Shown here: positions 49,126 through 60,063 of the stretch, in pieces | Numbering within the stretch: the first letter of the stretch is position 1 | Layout: every line of letters starts with the position of its first letter | Origin: Zerene cesonia | Taxonomy: Eukaryota; Arthropoda; Insecta; Lepidoptera; Pieridae | Reading direction: 5' to 3' | Length of the DNA stretch: 64,000 nucleotides | Assembly (NCBI RefSeq): GCF_012273895.1 | Contig: NC_052119.1 | Span: 7,697,990-7,761,989 of the forward strand | Translations under genes and position numbers: made by a program | The notes under the pieces: model-generated | What the model was told of the DNA's origin: nothing | Seen by the model: only the letters and a program-made list of their open reading frames with translations | Database searches by the model: none

Positions 49126-49330
49126 AAGTCCCGCGTCCCCTAGTGGGGTATGGGGCAGATAATATTCATCTGTTTCACTGATCGATTTTCTTTATGGACA
49201 AGAAGGTGATCAGCTTTCTTTGTCCTGCAAGACTGAGACATTTTTTTTGTGCGTTCCCACCGGGATTCCAACCCAGGACCCCTCAGTTCTTCGCTCTTGC
49301 GTTAACCACTAACGTTCTAAGGAGGTGGTC
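49126..49330 (-). mobile_element. tRNA-derived SINE
   Basis: On the minus strand it runs from a tRNA-like head (GACCACCTCCTTAGAACG, AGTGGTTAACGCAAGAGCG, then the B-box-like GGGTTGGAATCCCGG) through TGTCTCAGTCTTGCAGGAC to a CCCCATACCCCACTAGGGG end. It is clearly the same family as 59837-60050 but more diverged, and its terminal hairpin is imperfect. No target-site duplication was recognised. Confidence 0.8.
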
Positions 49331-50727
49331 AAAAGAAAGAGGTTGTAAAGTGTCTGAACGGTATAAATTTCGTAAAGATATTGTTAATTTTTACACTCAA
49401 TACTCTCGAAGCAAAAATGTATACTTACTATATTAAGTGCCACCATAACAATTTTTGGTAAAATTAAATGTCAAATAGACACTAGGAATTATTTAATTAT
49501 GATATTACAGTATTTCATTAATTATGACAATAGATTAATTACATACAAATACCAAATAGTTTAAATTTGCATAAAATACTGAAATTTTTCGATGACAAAA
49601 CGAATGTTAAGCATGTACAGCACAGTGTAGTTCCATTATCACTACGAGATTAATGTTTTTGAGAGATAATTTAATGTAGTCCCGTGCTACCACTGAACCA
49701 CAGTCGTAGAATAAGGCATAAGGCGTCGAATATCCTAGATGTTCATACTAACTTTTGAACCATAAGCTTTAATATTTTCCACGACACTTGACTATTTATA
49801 CAACATAATTTCAAACAGTGAGCGCTGTTTCAGTGACCAAAGAATCATAACACGAGAGAGAGAATAGTCCATTTGCAATGGTAGATTATAAAATATGCAC
49901 GATTTAACACCTGATTTACTCCTCTGTTGCATAGTAATTGTACCGGCGGAGATCGCATCGCGCGAAATCACCTTATACCGAGAAATGAAACCCAATAGTC
50001 TAAGCTTATTATATTTCTCTCAATACGTTCCCGTTTGTGCGACGTTTATGCGCTATTACAGAAAATTATTCCAGCGAATTGGAGTACGTAAGTATGAAAT
50101 AGAGAGTTTACTGGACGACGCTGTAAAAATATGTTTAAACTCGTTACGGCATTGTGGTCGTCGAGCGGTAGGGAATTATTGAAATTGGCTGTGACTGCGC
50201 GCCTATAAGTTCACTTTTAAAATAATATATATCGTGTTTCTATGCTGGAAATAGAAAACTTCTTTGAATCATAATTTTATATTATTGTATATTATAATTG
50301 CGTATCGTTCCCTATTAAGTATCAAAGCAATTCTGAACACTAACTGCATTAGAGTTTTAATGTTCCTATAAAGTAGAAATCTTTTTAATATAAATTGCCA
50401 TGACACAATACAAATTCATAGAGCATTATCAAGCGATGAACACTACTTTAAATCCAAAACGTCTCGCTAAGCGTATCTCGCCACGTCAGTATCCCATAAA
50501 GACTGAACGTTCAATACTTTAAAATTGCCCGCACTCTCTCTTAGTCAGCTAAAGTGAGCCAATACACCCCGATACGACACACCATTTGACGAAGTGAGCT
50601 TACAGCTGCGATACTTCTGCGAGATATATATCAATCTGAAAGCGCTTCATCGTTCGGTTGTTGATTTTTACGTAAAGTATAAAAGAAAAATATTTCATCG
50701 AGCTAATGTTTCAACTCTATATGATAT
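49331..50727. other. No gene seen
   Basis: AT-rich. The opposing frames at 49792-49995 and 49895-50182 (95 codons) overlap each other and show no domain or splice context. Confidence 0.5.
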
Positions 50728-50885
50728 TATTTTTTTTTCATGTCATAGCGGGCAACCGAGCTGGTGGTTCGCCTGATGGTAAACGATCACCACCGCCCAT
50801 GAACATTCGCAGAGGCTCAGAAAGGATTGATGACTGAAAAGAAGGAATGGACTGGAAAGGGCTAGGAGAAAGAAATAGGCTATAT
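50728..50885 (-). mobile_element. SINE, Metulj-like, 5'-truncated
   Basis: The plus strand reads T-tract, TCATAGCGGGCAACCGAGC, TGGTGGTTCGCCTGATGG and CACCACCGCCCATGAAC, then a purine-rich stretch ending GGCTAGGAGAAAG. It is the same subfamily as the right-arm-only insertion at 35286-35491 and is truncated at nearly the same internal position. Confidence 0.8.
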
Positions 50886-53689
50886 ATAGTTATATGATAA
50901 AAAATTAAAGTAGAGTTTTTCTTACTTTGTATGTTAATAAGGGATAAACTTCGAAATTGCGGATCCATCATAAAATTCTAACAAAAGACACCACTGACGA
51001 GCTACATAGGCAATTTTTCTTTTCAATTCCCGTTTCATCATGGACATAGCCGGGGCAACTAGCTAGTCATCTCTAAGGCGTCTTAAATAGCCTTCAGTTA
51101 TAGCTTACAATTACTTTACTTAACGGTGCGTACTTAATTAAAACAACATCCGCTCAAACAAATTTATTTGATACTTTTTTGATACTTTAATTTGAACCAG
51201 ATTTATTCTATTATCGCCGTTTCATGAAAAAGACAATTGATAAGCAGTATTTCTAAGCATTTTATTTCATTAAACTAATAAAATGGACCTTATCTGAATA
51301 TATCAAGCCAGTCCATGAACAATTCCAACTGGAGCCAAACGCACTATACAGAACACGATAAAATCATAGGAGCGCTTTCCCATAATTCATGTGAAATAAA
51401 TCGATCAGTCATGAACGGCTTAGCAGATGTCGACAGATTTACGCAGTAGCTTGGAATTTAATGCCTACAGTACGCATTGCAACGGAAGCTTTCATATTTA
51501 TGTCTCTAGACAATAAGGGTGCACAGCGTTGTATGTGCTCGTCGTTATTGGCCGATTTAATTCGAAACGCTAAGAAATCTCTCTGATGTACTTCGACGGA
51601 TTAAATAAAGCTAATAATTTGATGCTCAGTTTATATGAAGTATCCTCTGGTTAGAAAATAGGCATTTCTCTGATCTTTTTCGTAATATGTAATACGATTC
51701 TTTCACACATAATAGTATTTTAATAATAAATATATATATGAGCGAATAGTGTAGATCTAATAAGATTTTTACTTTGTTACATTTGTGTTCTTTTTTTATA
51801 TTATACATAACTCTTTAATGAATATTCTGTTTTCCAGATTAATTTCACAACGTCAAAACGGAGACTGTTTATATGACCCTTAATAGTACATTCCCGATTA
51901 ACAATTATGATCGAGCTTCATTTCGATCAGCACCGTTCTGAAAACTCATTAAAATCTCAAACAATGAACGTATCTCAAACATCAATCGTATTAACATACC
52001 GCCATGCATCACCGATCAGCGTACTCCGCCGTCTCCCGAACATCCCGACCGTATCGTACAAATAACTTTTTACTGTATGTGTTCAAGGTCATTACTCATT
52101 GTATCACTCGAGCTGTGTGCAGACGCGGCAACAAGGGGCGTGAGTGGAAAAATCGTGCAATTTTCCGGATGCCGTTAAAGCTAATATGGCCTTCAGAGCG
52201 CGCTCGATTAATCTCTGTCAACCGCGATGAGTTCGATACAAACACCAATCGAAGTGGAGCTCCGATACTGTAAACAATATTGTCATTAACTAGGCGCAAA
52301 CAGAGGCGCGGGGTTCAATGGCGACTGGTCGGGAGTTTGGTCCCTTTGAGGAGCGCGGGCTACTGCCTCCATATTGATAACGGGAATCCCAATATTTTTC
52401 TTCATTTATTGAATGTAAATAATTAAAGACTGACGAAGAGTAAGGTAATCAATTGTATAAGGGCATAATGAATTTCTGAATAGAAACATATTAAAAGTAT
52501 CTCTAGATTTAAGATTATTTATACAATAAAATATATACGTAGATCTATTATTTATTTACAACGTATTTAAACATTTTTAAATACCTAAAATTGATGAATA
52601 GATATTCACTTATTCTGTATGTGTAATAAAAACAAAATCTTCTGTTTATAATTCACATTATCGCATCGTGCCCCTATTTTACACAATACGACGCAATGTC
52701 TTGTACTAATCAGCATGATATCCAATCATTCGAGTCTAGAGTATAGATTAAAATCGAATCAGTTAAAGGGCTATAAATTATAATTATCGAACGCAAAAGC
52801 CCGATTACAATTTGTCATGTCTATTTAAGCCGTGTAACAAATTCTCCAATACGACTTACACACGATAAAACGAAATGGTCAAATTCCAATACGATTTGAG
52901 AACATTTCCATGCAAATAAGTGTATTTACAGTATTTACAATGTATTCACACCAAGCGCCTACAATGGTCATTACCGCGCAGGGTTGCCACCGTAGTAGTA
53001 AAATATGTATAGGTAACTTAGATGGGTTTACTTAATAAGAGTCACGAGAACTATAAATATTATTGTCAGAATCCGTCTCCGTTGCGATAAGGATGTGCCT
53101 TAAAGGAAACGTAAGAAGTGTGATTAGCAATATTTGGACGCTATAACAATAATGTAATCTCTTGTATATAATTTAAATATATTTTTTCGTTAAGTTAATC
53201 TTGCGCACTAGATAGTAATTTGTGTATCCATAGAATAGATTTATACACAGAACAATATTTGATGTACATTATTACTGCTGCTCTCATATTAGTGTATAAG
53301 TTGTTTGGAAACCAATAAAATAAAATGAAAAAAAAAAATACAGAATTTAATAAAACGTTAACAAACACTTTCTTAATTCATTTAGTTTCTGAAGAAACAG
53401 TATTAAACATTGTTTTTACATCCTATTTGACAGCCCTAACGCCGCGATTCAATTCGCGAACAACTGCGTAGCTCTAAACAGTTAAATGGTGTAAAACGAA
53501 ATCTATGCAGCTGTGTTGAACGCTACGCCGTATGTTGTATTCGGAATATTCATGAATTGTTCTGTTAATGGATTAGAGGGATAGTGCACATAAGCCACAT
53601 TTCTCACTCGAGTTAAGCTAAAGGCCAATTGAGAAGGAGGAGACCTCTGCAGCGCCAGCCGAAACTCGCATTGAAGGTAATTTTTTTAG
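50886..53689. other. No gene seen; one less AT-rich island
   Basis: A sequence at 51000-51070 ending CCGGGGCAACTAGCTAG resembles a worn Helitron end. The island 52100-52370 is richer in G+C and unique, has overlapping open frames on both strands (52004-52273 and 52096-52299) without recognisable product, and may be regulatory. The rest is AT-rich. Confidence 0.45.
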
Positions 53690-53915
53690 TATAGGAGGCC
53701 CATATCCTTTTCCTTCCCCTTCCCAGTCCGTTCCTTTATTCCCTTATCCTAATCCTTTCTTAATCCCTTCCCAATTGAAAGTCGGCAATCCATTTGTAGA
53801 GGCGTAAGGTCTGCAATCAATCTTACGCCTCTACAAATGTCCAAGGGCGGTGGTAGAGCTTACCATCAGGCGTCCCACCAGCTCCATTGCCGACTGTGAC
53901 ATAAAAAAAAAATAG
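53690..53915 (+). mobile_element. SINE, Metulj-like, head missing
   Basis: It contains the CCTTCCCAGTCCGTTCC middle, the TAGAGGCGTAAGGTCTGC/TTACGCCTCTACAAATG inverted repeat, GGTGGTAGAGCTTACCATC, CCGACTGTGACAT and a poly-A tail. The head is replaced or too diverged upstream of 53690. A second copy follows at once in the opposite orientation. Confidence 0.8.
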
Positions 53916-53924
53916 TATTCATTC

Positions 53925-54245
53925 GATCATAGCCGACAAAGGAGCTGGTGGATAGTCCGATGGTAAACGTTACAACCGTCCATGAAAATTTGCAAGAGCC
54001 TAACGCCTGTGCTGATGGATTGCTATATTTGAGTTTGAGTTTATAAGGTATTGGATGAAAAAAAGGATAGATAAGGGCAATAAAGGAAAGGATTAGAAAT
54101 TGTTGGGATAAGGAAATGAGCCTTCGGTTCCCCTACTCTCCGTACGAAACATAGTAGCATTATCATGCCTCTATTTCACGCCGATCTTCTGTGGGGTTGT
54201 GGTATCTTCCTCAGTGAGATTCAATGCAATTCGTGCCGAAGCAAG
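53925..54245 (-). mobile_element. SINE, Metulj-like, diverged full-length copy
   Basis: The reverse-oriented order of modules is ATCATAGCCGACAAAGGAGC, TGGATAGTCCGATGGTAAAC, the GAGCCTAACGCCTGTGC part, a purine-rich middle, TTTCACGCCGATCTTCTG and the head complement CGTGCCGAAGCAAG. It is older than its neighbour and tail to tail with it. Confidence 0.78.
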
Positions 54246-55648
54246 TTCGTTCAAATTCTCGTAATAGCCGAAACTTCTTATCTTTTATAATTGATGAGCA
54301 TTGTATGAATAAAATGCATGATTTTCAATTTAACGACCAGGTGTTATCTGTTTCTTTATGCATTCTGGTACCTAGATACACCACTCGAATAGCTCTCTAC
54401 ATTTGTCATTTAAAAATATTTTTTCACCTCTAGGCTTACATATAACATTTAAACTTTTACTCTTACTATTAATTTTTAAAATTAATATTCAATAACTCTG
54501 AAAAAGTTCTAAATACAAATCAATCAGAAGGTAAGTTTTATAAAAAAACTTTTAATACAATCGTGTATTAAGAGTATCGAAAAACATACAATAAAATAAC
54601 ACATTAAGTGCTCGTATAGAAACAATCAAAACTCATATAAAATCCCGGCATACCGCAACAACAAATCTAATGCAGATGAAACATTCACCACTCGGAATTC
54701 TTTTAAAATGCACATCGTCGCACGTTCAATTACAAAGTAGCTAGCTATCTACGGGTGACAGTCACAAAAAAGTCCCCTCTAATGTGTGAAACACGGCAGC
54801 GCCTGGCACACAGGTGCATATTCCCATAGGCATTAAGTTATTAGCTAGGAAGCGGCTAGGCGCAATCTCCGCGTGAACTGAGCTAACGTTGCTCGCGTCT
54901 ATTCATTGAAAGAGACATAATGGGAGCAGTATTGTTCTTTATTTGGCTATCGAATCTCTAAATGCTCATCTGTTACAATTTAAACATCTGATATATTATA
55001 ATGTATTTCTCTGATATAGTCTTATATTTTTTGGGTCCGGCTACGTGTTATGGTACATAGGAAAGAGTTATTACGAAGTCCATCCACCGAATCTTTCTAA
55101 AATTTTTTATTGTTGTAACTCATATAATAAAAATATATGAGGACAAATTCTGTACTTTGAAGATAGGGTAAAATGTCCCAAGCCCAAAATTGAGTATTAC
55201 ACAGAGACTTCGGAAAATATCTACTTAAGCATGGCAGGCTTTGAGTTCATACTTCGAAGTGGAAAATCGGATGCTTTTAATCCCGTTTCAACACAGATCC
55301 CTTGAGAGAGAAGGTAAATTCCGTTTTCATTAATATATTTTTTTAATTAAGGAAGGAGAAACTTTATCGTAGGTATAATTTAAACACGTAACATGTATTA
55401 ATTTACGATCTACTTATAATTGACGAAATCATTTAATATATGTGTCAATTATAGCCTTCCTTTAGCAAGCAAGCACGCTAGTTTATGCTTGTGTTCATGT
55501 TATGAGTCTGTTTGTGATGTGACTATAGGAATCGGGAAGGATTGTACTTCAGAACCCTAACTCCTCTGGAGTCTTCGAGAGATAGAGTTATAGGTTAACT
55601 CTTGAAAGCTCTCTAACCCCAGGAGTTTAATTTTTATATATATATATA
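54246..55648. other. No gene seen; ends in (TA)n at gap
   Basis: AT-rich sequence without recognised coding content, ending in a TA microsatellite at 55635-55648 that runs into the gap and probably caused the contig break. Confidence 0.6.
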
Positions 55649-56648
55649 NNNNNNNNNNNNNNNNNNNNNNNNNNNNNNNNNNNNNNNNNNNNNNNNNNNN
55701 NNNNNNNNNNNNNNNNNNNNNNNNNNNNNNNNNNNNNNNNNNNNNNNNNNNNNNNNNNNNNNNNNNNNNNNNNNNNNNNNNNNNNNNNNNNNNNNNNNNN
55801 NNNNNNNNNNNNNNNNNNNNNNNNNNNNNNNNNNNNNNNNNNNNNNNNNNNNNNNNNNNNNNNNNNNNNNNNNNNNNNNNNNNNNNNNNNNNNNNNNNNN
55901 NNNNNNNNNNNNNNNNNNNNNNNNNNNNNNNNNNNNNNNNNNNNNNNNNNNNNNNNNNNNNNNNNNNNNNNNNNNNNNNNNNNNNNNNNNNNNNNNNNNN
56001 NNNNNNNNNNNNNNNNNNNNNNNNNNNNNNNNNNNNNNNNNNNNNNNNNNNNNNNNNNNNNNNNNNNNNNNNNNNNNNNNNNNNNNNNNNNNNNNNNNNN
56101 NNNNNNNNNNNNNNNNNNNNNNNNNNNNNNNNNNNNNNNNNNNNNNNNNNNNNNNNNNNNNNNNNNNNNNNNNNNNNNNNNNNNNNNNNNNNNNNNNNNN
56201 NNNNNNNNNNNNNNNNNNNNNNNNNNNNNNNNNNNNNNNNNNNNNNNNNNNNNNNNNNNNNNNNNNNNNNNNNNNNNNNNNNNNNNNNNNNNNNNNNNNN
56301 NNNNNNNNNNNNNNNNNNNNNNNNNNNNNNNNNNNNNNNNNNNNNNNNNNNNNNNNNNNNNNNNNNNNNNNNNNNNNNNNNNNNNNNNNNNNNNNNNNNN
56401 NNNNNNNNNNNNNNNNNNNNNNNNNNNNNNNNNNNNNNNNNNNNNNNNNNNNNNNNNNNNNNNNNNNNNNNNNNNNNNNNNNNNNNNNNNNNNNNNNNNN
56501 NNNNNNNNNNNNNNNNNNNNNNNNNNNNNNNNNNNNNNNNNNNNNNNNNNNNNNNNNNNNNNNNNNNNNNNNNNNNNNNNNNNNNNNNNNNNNNNNNNNN
56601 NNNNNNNNNNNNNNNNNNNNNNNNNNNNNNNNNNNNNNNNNNNNNNNN
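55649..56648. other. Scaffold gap, exactly 1000 N
   Basis: Placeholder-sized run flanked by a TA microsatellite on the left and a SINE on the right. Confidence 0.98.
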
Positions 56649-56725
56649 ACGCCGGTTTTCTGTGGGGGTGTGGTACTTCCCCGGTGCGAGCTGGCCCAAT
56701 TCATGCCGAAGCGTGCTCGACTCCC
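56649..56725 (-). mobile_element. SINE, Metulj-like, head end only (rest in gap)
   Basis: The sequence reads CGCCGGTTTTCTGTGGGGG, GGTACTTCCCCGGTGCGAG, CTGGCCCAATTCATGCC and GAAGCGTGCTCGACTCCC, the complement of the SINE head. The body would be in the gap. Confidence 0.82.
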
Positions 56726-59700
56726 AGAATATTTTTTTCGTTTCACGTTAGTTTTCTCGAGGAGCCCAATATATTTTTTACGAAATAAGATACGCCCAAC
56801 GTACGTAACGCCCTACTGGTAGATGATGACCGAACATAAAAACATTAAAAAAAGGAAATAAATAAATTGTGGAATTCACATTAGATAGTACCTTCTTAAT
56901 GGTCATACCAAGAAGTATTTAATTATTTAAGGACAAACTCAACAAATCATTCGAACCGCCATAAACTCAATATTATCGTGTAATTAATTCAAAACATCCA
57001 AGATACTTTAAAACGCCGTTGGTTGCTGAACGGGATCAAACAAAAATAAAATGGCGTATAATTAAAGAGATAGCAATATTATCGGGGGCGATAAAGTGCC
57101 TTATCTGTTAGTGATTTCAATGTATTTACGAGGCAACCGTCACTCGTAATAAATATCCATTTAACCGGCAGGTTTATTGGGTCACATCGCGCCGACGTAA
57201 ATCTGCGAACAGTTGATTAGCTTAATTGAGGTCATTATTCGAAGCGATCGCGACGACTGCCGTATCGTGTTAATTAACTAACAAACGGCGATCATTTGGT
57301 TATCTCAATGTTGATACAAATGCCCTGACCGTCGCCGTATATTCGCTTGACGAGTTCTATAATGCAACAATGTCATGATGGTATTGTGCAAAGGTGGAAT
57401 AGCGATCACCTGATGGGGACCGAAATACGTCAAGTTACTTATAGAGTAATTATGAGCGAAGGATTGAAGTCATATCAAATTTGGCTCCTAATTGTAGGGA
57501 CTTAAAGTTGTAGGCGTTGATTTACAATACATGTTATATTTATATAAAAAAAAATATACAATTTATATGAAATGTACATTTGAGTGTCTCAAAAGCATTG
57601 GCATAGATATGGTATGGTTTCATTATATGTTATAAAATTGTATTACCGCCCACTTGGTTATGTACGTGTTCTCGATCTTTGAATTATGTTCATTTTATAG
57701 TACCATATTAAAGCACTCATAAAACAAACGTATGTGGGTGCCACAATCGATCGACATCCTGCGATTGAATTTATTAATATATTTTTATGAATACTGAAAA
57801 AAAAGCCACATGAATACTGATCGTATAAAATTGTATAAGGTCATTCAACTTCTTTAGTCATATATTAATACAAAACCAAGAAAAATTATGTTATGATGTC
57901 CTTATAACCTACCAGAAGAAATTCTTCTTCATTACCTGAAACAACAAACACAGTTATATGTATAAAGCAATATTACATTTATCCCAACACTTAATACAAC
58001 AACTATTACATTTCCACGCAGCGGTTATACGTTAAATACTGTAACACGTGTCTGAAAGAGGCGCCTGAGCAAAATTCACAAGGATGCTGTAGGTACACAT
58101 TCAGTTTAATTACATTTTTATCTCATGGGTAAACGACGTCATCCAAAATAAGGATAAGTGCGTTGTTCCTATGTGCGTTGGAGAATCATTTTTCGCAGAT
58201 GCTAAATTAGACCTAAATATAATCCGAGATAAAGACATTTCTTTAGAATATGTATGTAATGTTAAAATATCATTTTTCATATTACAAAGTTTATTCAAGA
58301 TGCCGATGCAGAGCTTTGCTCAATTTGGGACGAGATGTTGCTTTGCGTAAAATATCCTCGAATATTTATTTCATGTAAATCATTATAGTTTAAACCCATA
58401 ATATATATACAATTATATATTTAAATCAAAAACTAAATTTAAAATAAAAATAATATGGACGCAATTCTGTTCCATCCAACGTTTTCATCTATAGGTTATA
58501 TTTATATAGTTCACTCCATACCTATCAGCTATCCCGTATTACATCTGACAATGCGCTTCAGGTGTAACATCACACAAAACTCAGCGATTTCCGTCAAATT
58601 AATAGGTGGAAAGGCCCCAAAGTTTCTCGAAACGTGTCAACACGTTATCATGTGTGTACAATTAATTATACAAACAGGGCCTATGGCGTGGCCCTTGTTT
58701 ATCGTTTAACTTGACGCACGCGGATCCTAATCCTAAACAAACACTATCGCTACATGACGCGAGGGCCGGCCGCCTAAATTTTACACTACCTATAAGTTTG
58801 CCGCGAGTATGAACGGTTCGGTTGTCTTTCAGCTTAATGACTTTGTGTATGTGTGGTTAGAGTATATAATGTATCATAATCATCTCTTAATATCGTATAT
58901 TTTACCTAATTTATAAATAAACGTATAGATTCTATCATTGCTAGAAAGGAAAATTAATGAAGAACCATATGTTAACGATATGACGTGAAGACAAATATTT
59001 CATGACAGGTTACCACTTTCATAAAAAATTATTTATGAAAAACTCATTAATTTAAAATCTTTATCTTGTCTGTTTTTTGTTACATCAGTTATTACCTACA
59101 CACGTGTACCATGTACTGCAACACAATATCCAAAAAAAAAACTTTTAAACAGAAGAAACCTTAACCATACATGTACACCAATATAGGCACTAATGAAAAT
59201 ATGTCCAACCGTCTCCCAAACTACGCACCAAACATTCCTATATATTCCGCACTTCGCGTGGCGCAGTCTTACCAAGATACAATGAGGAACGGTAAAGCGA
59301 TGATTAAATCGCGCACTCCGGCAATAATATAAACAGCCGATTAGAACCGGCCCGCGGTCACAAAAGGAGACATTAGTTAGCCAGAACTCGCGCCCAAACG
59401 ATAATGGCAGGAAGCGATAGCTCCCGCCTAGCACATATTGCACGAATAGACTGAGGTCGCTGATTAAAAGACCGCGCCTCCGATTTATACCATTGTTAAT
59501 ATTGCAAGGCTCTATCTAATATATAATAATATATAGTATAGTAACGCATTACCATTAACCGCTTATAATGCAACTTTGTAACGAATTAAACAGAAGTGGA
59601 ATTAGTTTCAATGTGAAACGCTTGAAAATCATTTACTCCTCACGTTGATGCGAAATAATTAATTAACATTTGAAAGTTTACAATGTATGTAAGTTTACGA

Positions 59701-59836
59701 CAATATAAGAACCGATGTTACAAAAGGAAATTATACTTAATTTTGAGTGTATGTAACTTTACGATGTCTTGAAACGCATAGGGTACACTACCCAATGTTT
59801 ACGATACGTAAATAATTTTCAACCATTATATCTTAA
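56726..59836. other. No gene seen; holds a putative regulatory island
   Basis: AT-rich sequence with short frames at 58110-58298, 58455-58709 and 59096-59443 (115 codons), none with recognisable motifs. Less AT-rich islands lie at 56990-57430 (listed separately) and about 59210-59490. Confidence 0.5.
56990..57430. promoter_or_regulatory. Enhancer-like unique island
   Basis: This non-repetitive stretch clusters binding-site-like words: GATA-type CTTATCTG (about 57100), homeodomain-type GCTTAATTGAGG and TTAATTAACTAAC, and nuclear-receptor half-sites GGGTCA and AGGTCA. No frame is open across it. It looks like developmental enhancer sequence, but motif clustering in AT-rich DNA is weak evidence. 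Confidence 0.25.
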
Positions 59837-60050
59837 AGTTAAGTCCCGTGTCCCGTGTACCCCATACTCGGGTATGGGGCAGATGATATTCATCCGTTTC
59901 ACTGATCGATTTTCTTTATCGACAAGTAGTTGATCAGCCTTCTGTGTCCTGCCCGACCGAGACATTTTTTTTGCACGTCCCCACCGGGAATTGAACCCAG
60001 GAGCCCTCGGTTCTAAGCTCACGTGTTAACCACTGTACCAAGAAGGCGGT
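59837..60050 (-). mobile_element. tRNA-derived SINE with perfect target-site duplication
   Basis: On the minus strand it starts with a tRNA-like head (TTGGTACAGTGGTTAACACG, then B-box CTGGGTTCAATTCCCGG) and ends with a perfect hairpin CCCCATACTCGGGTATGGGG on the plus strand (59860-59879). It is flanked by a perfect 13-bp direct repeat CATTATATCTTAA at 59824-59836 and 60051-60063, showing a recent LINE-mediated insertion. The B-box sequence makes it transcribable by RNA polymerase III in principle. Confidence 0.9.
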
Positions 60051-60063
60051 CATTATATCTTAA

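Noticed and set aside
59096..59443. 115-codon minus-strand frame
   Set aside because: It is Cys/aromatic-rich without domains, codon bias or splice context; probably chance in a G/C-richer patch.
59837..60050. Functional tRNA gene on the minus strand
   Set aside because: Only the head is tRNA-like; it continues into a SINE body with target-site duplication.
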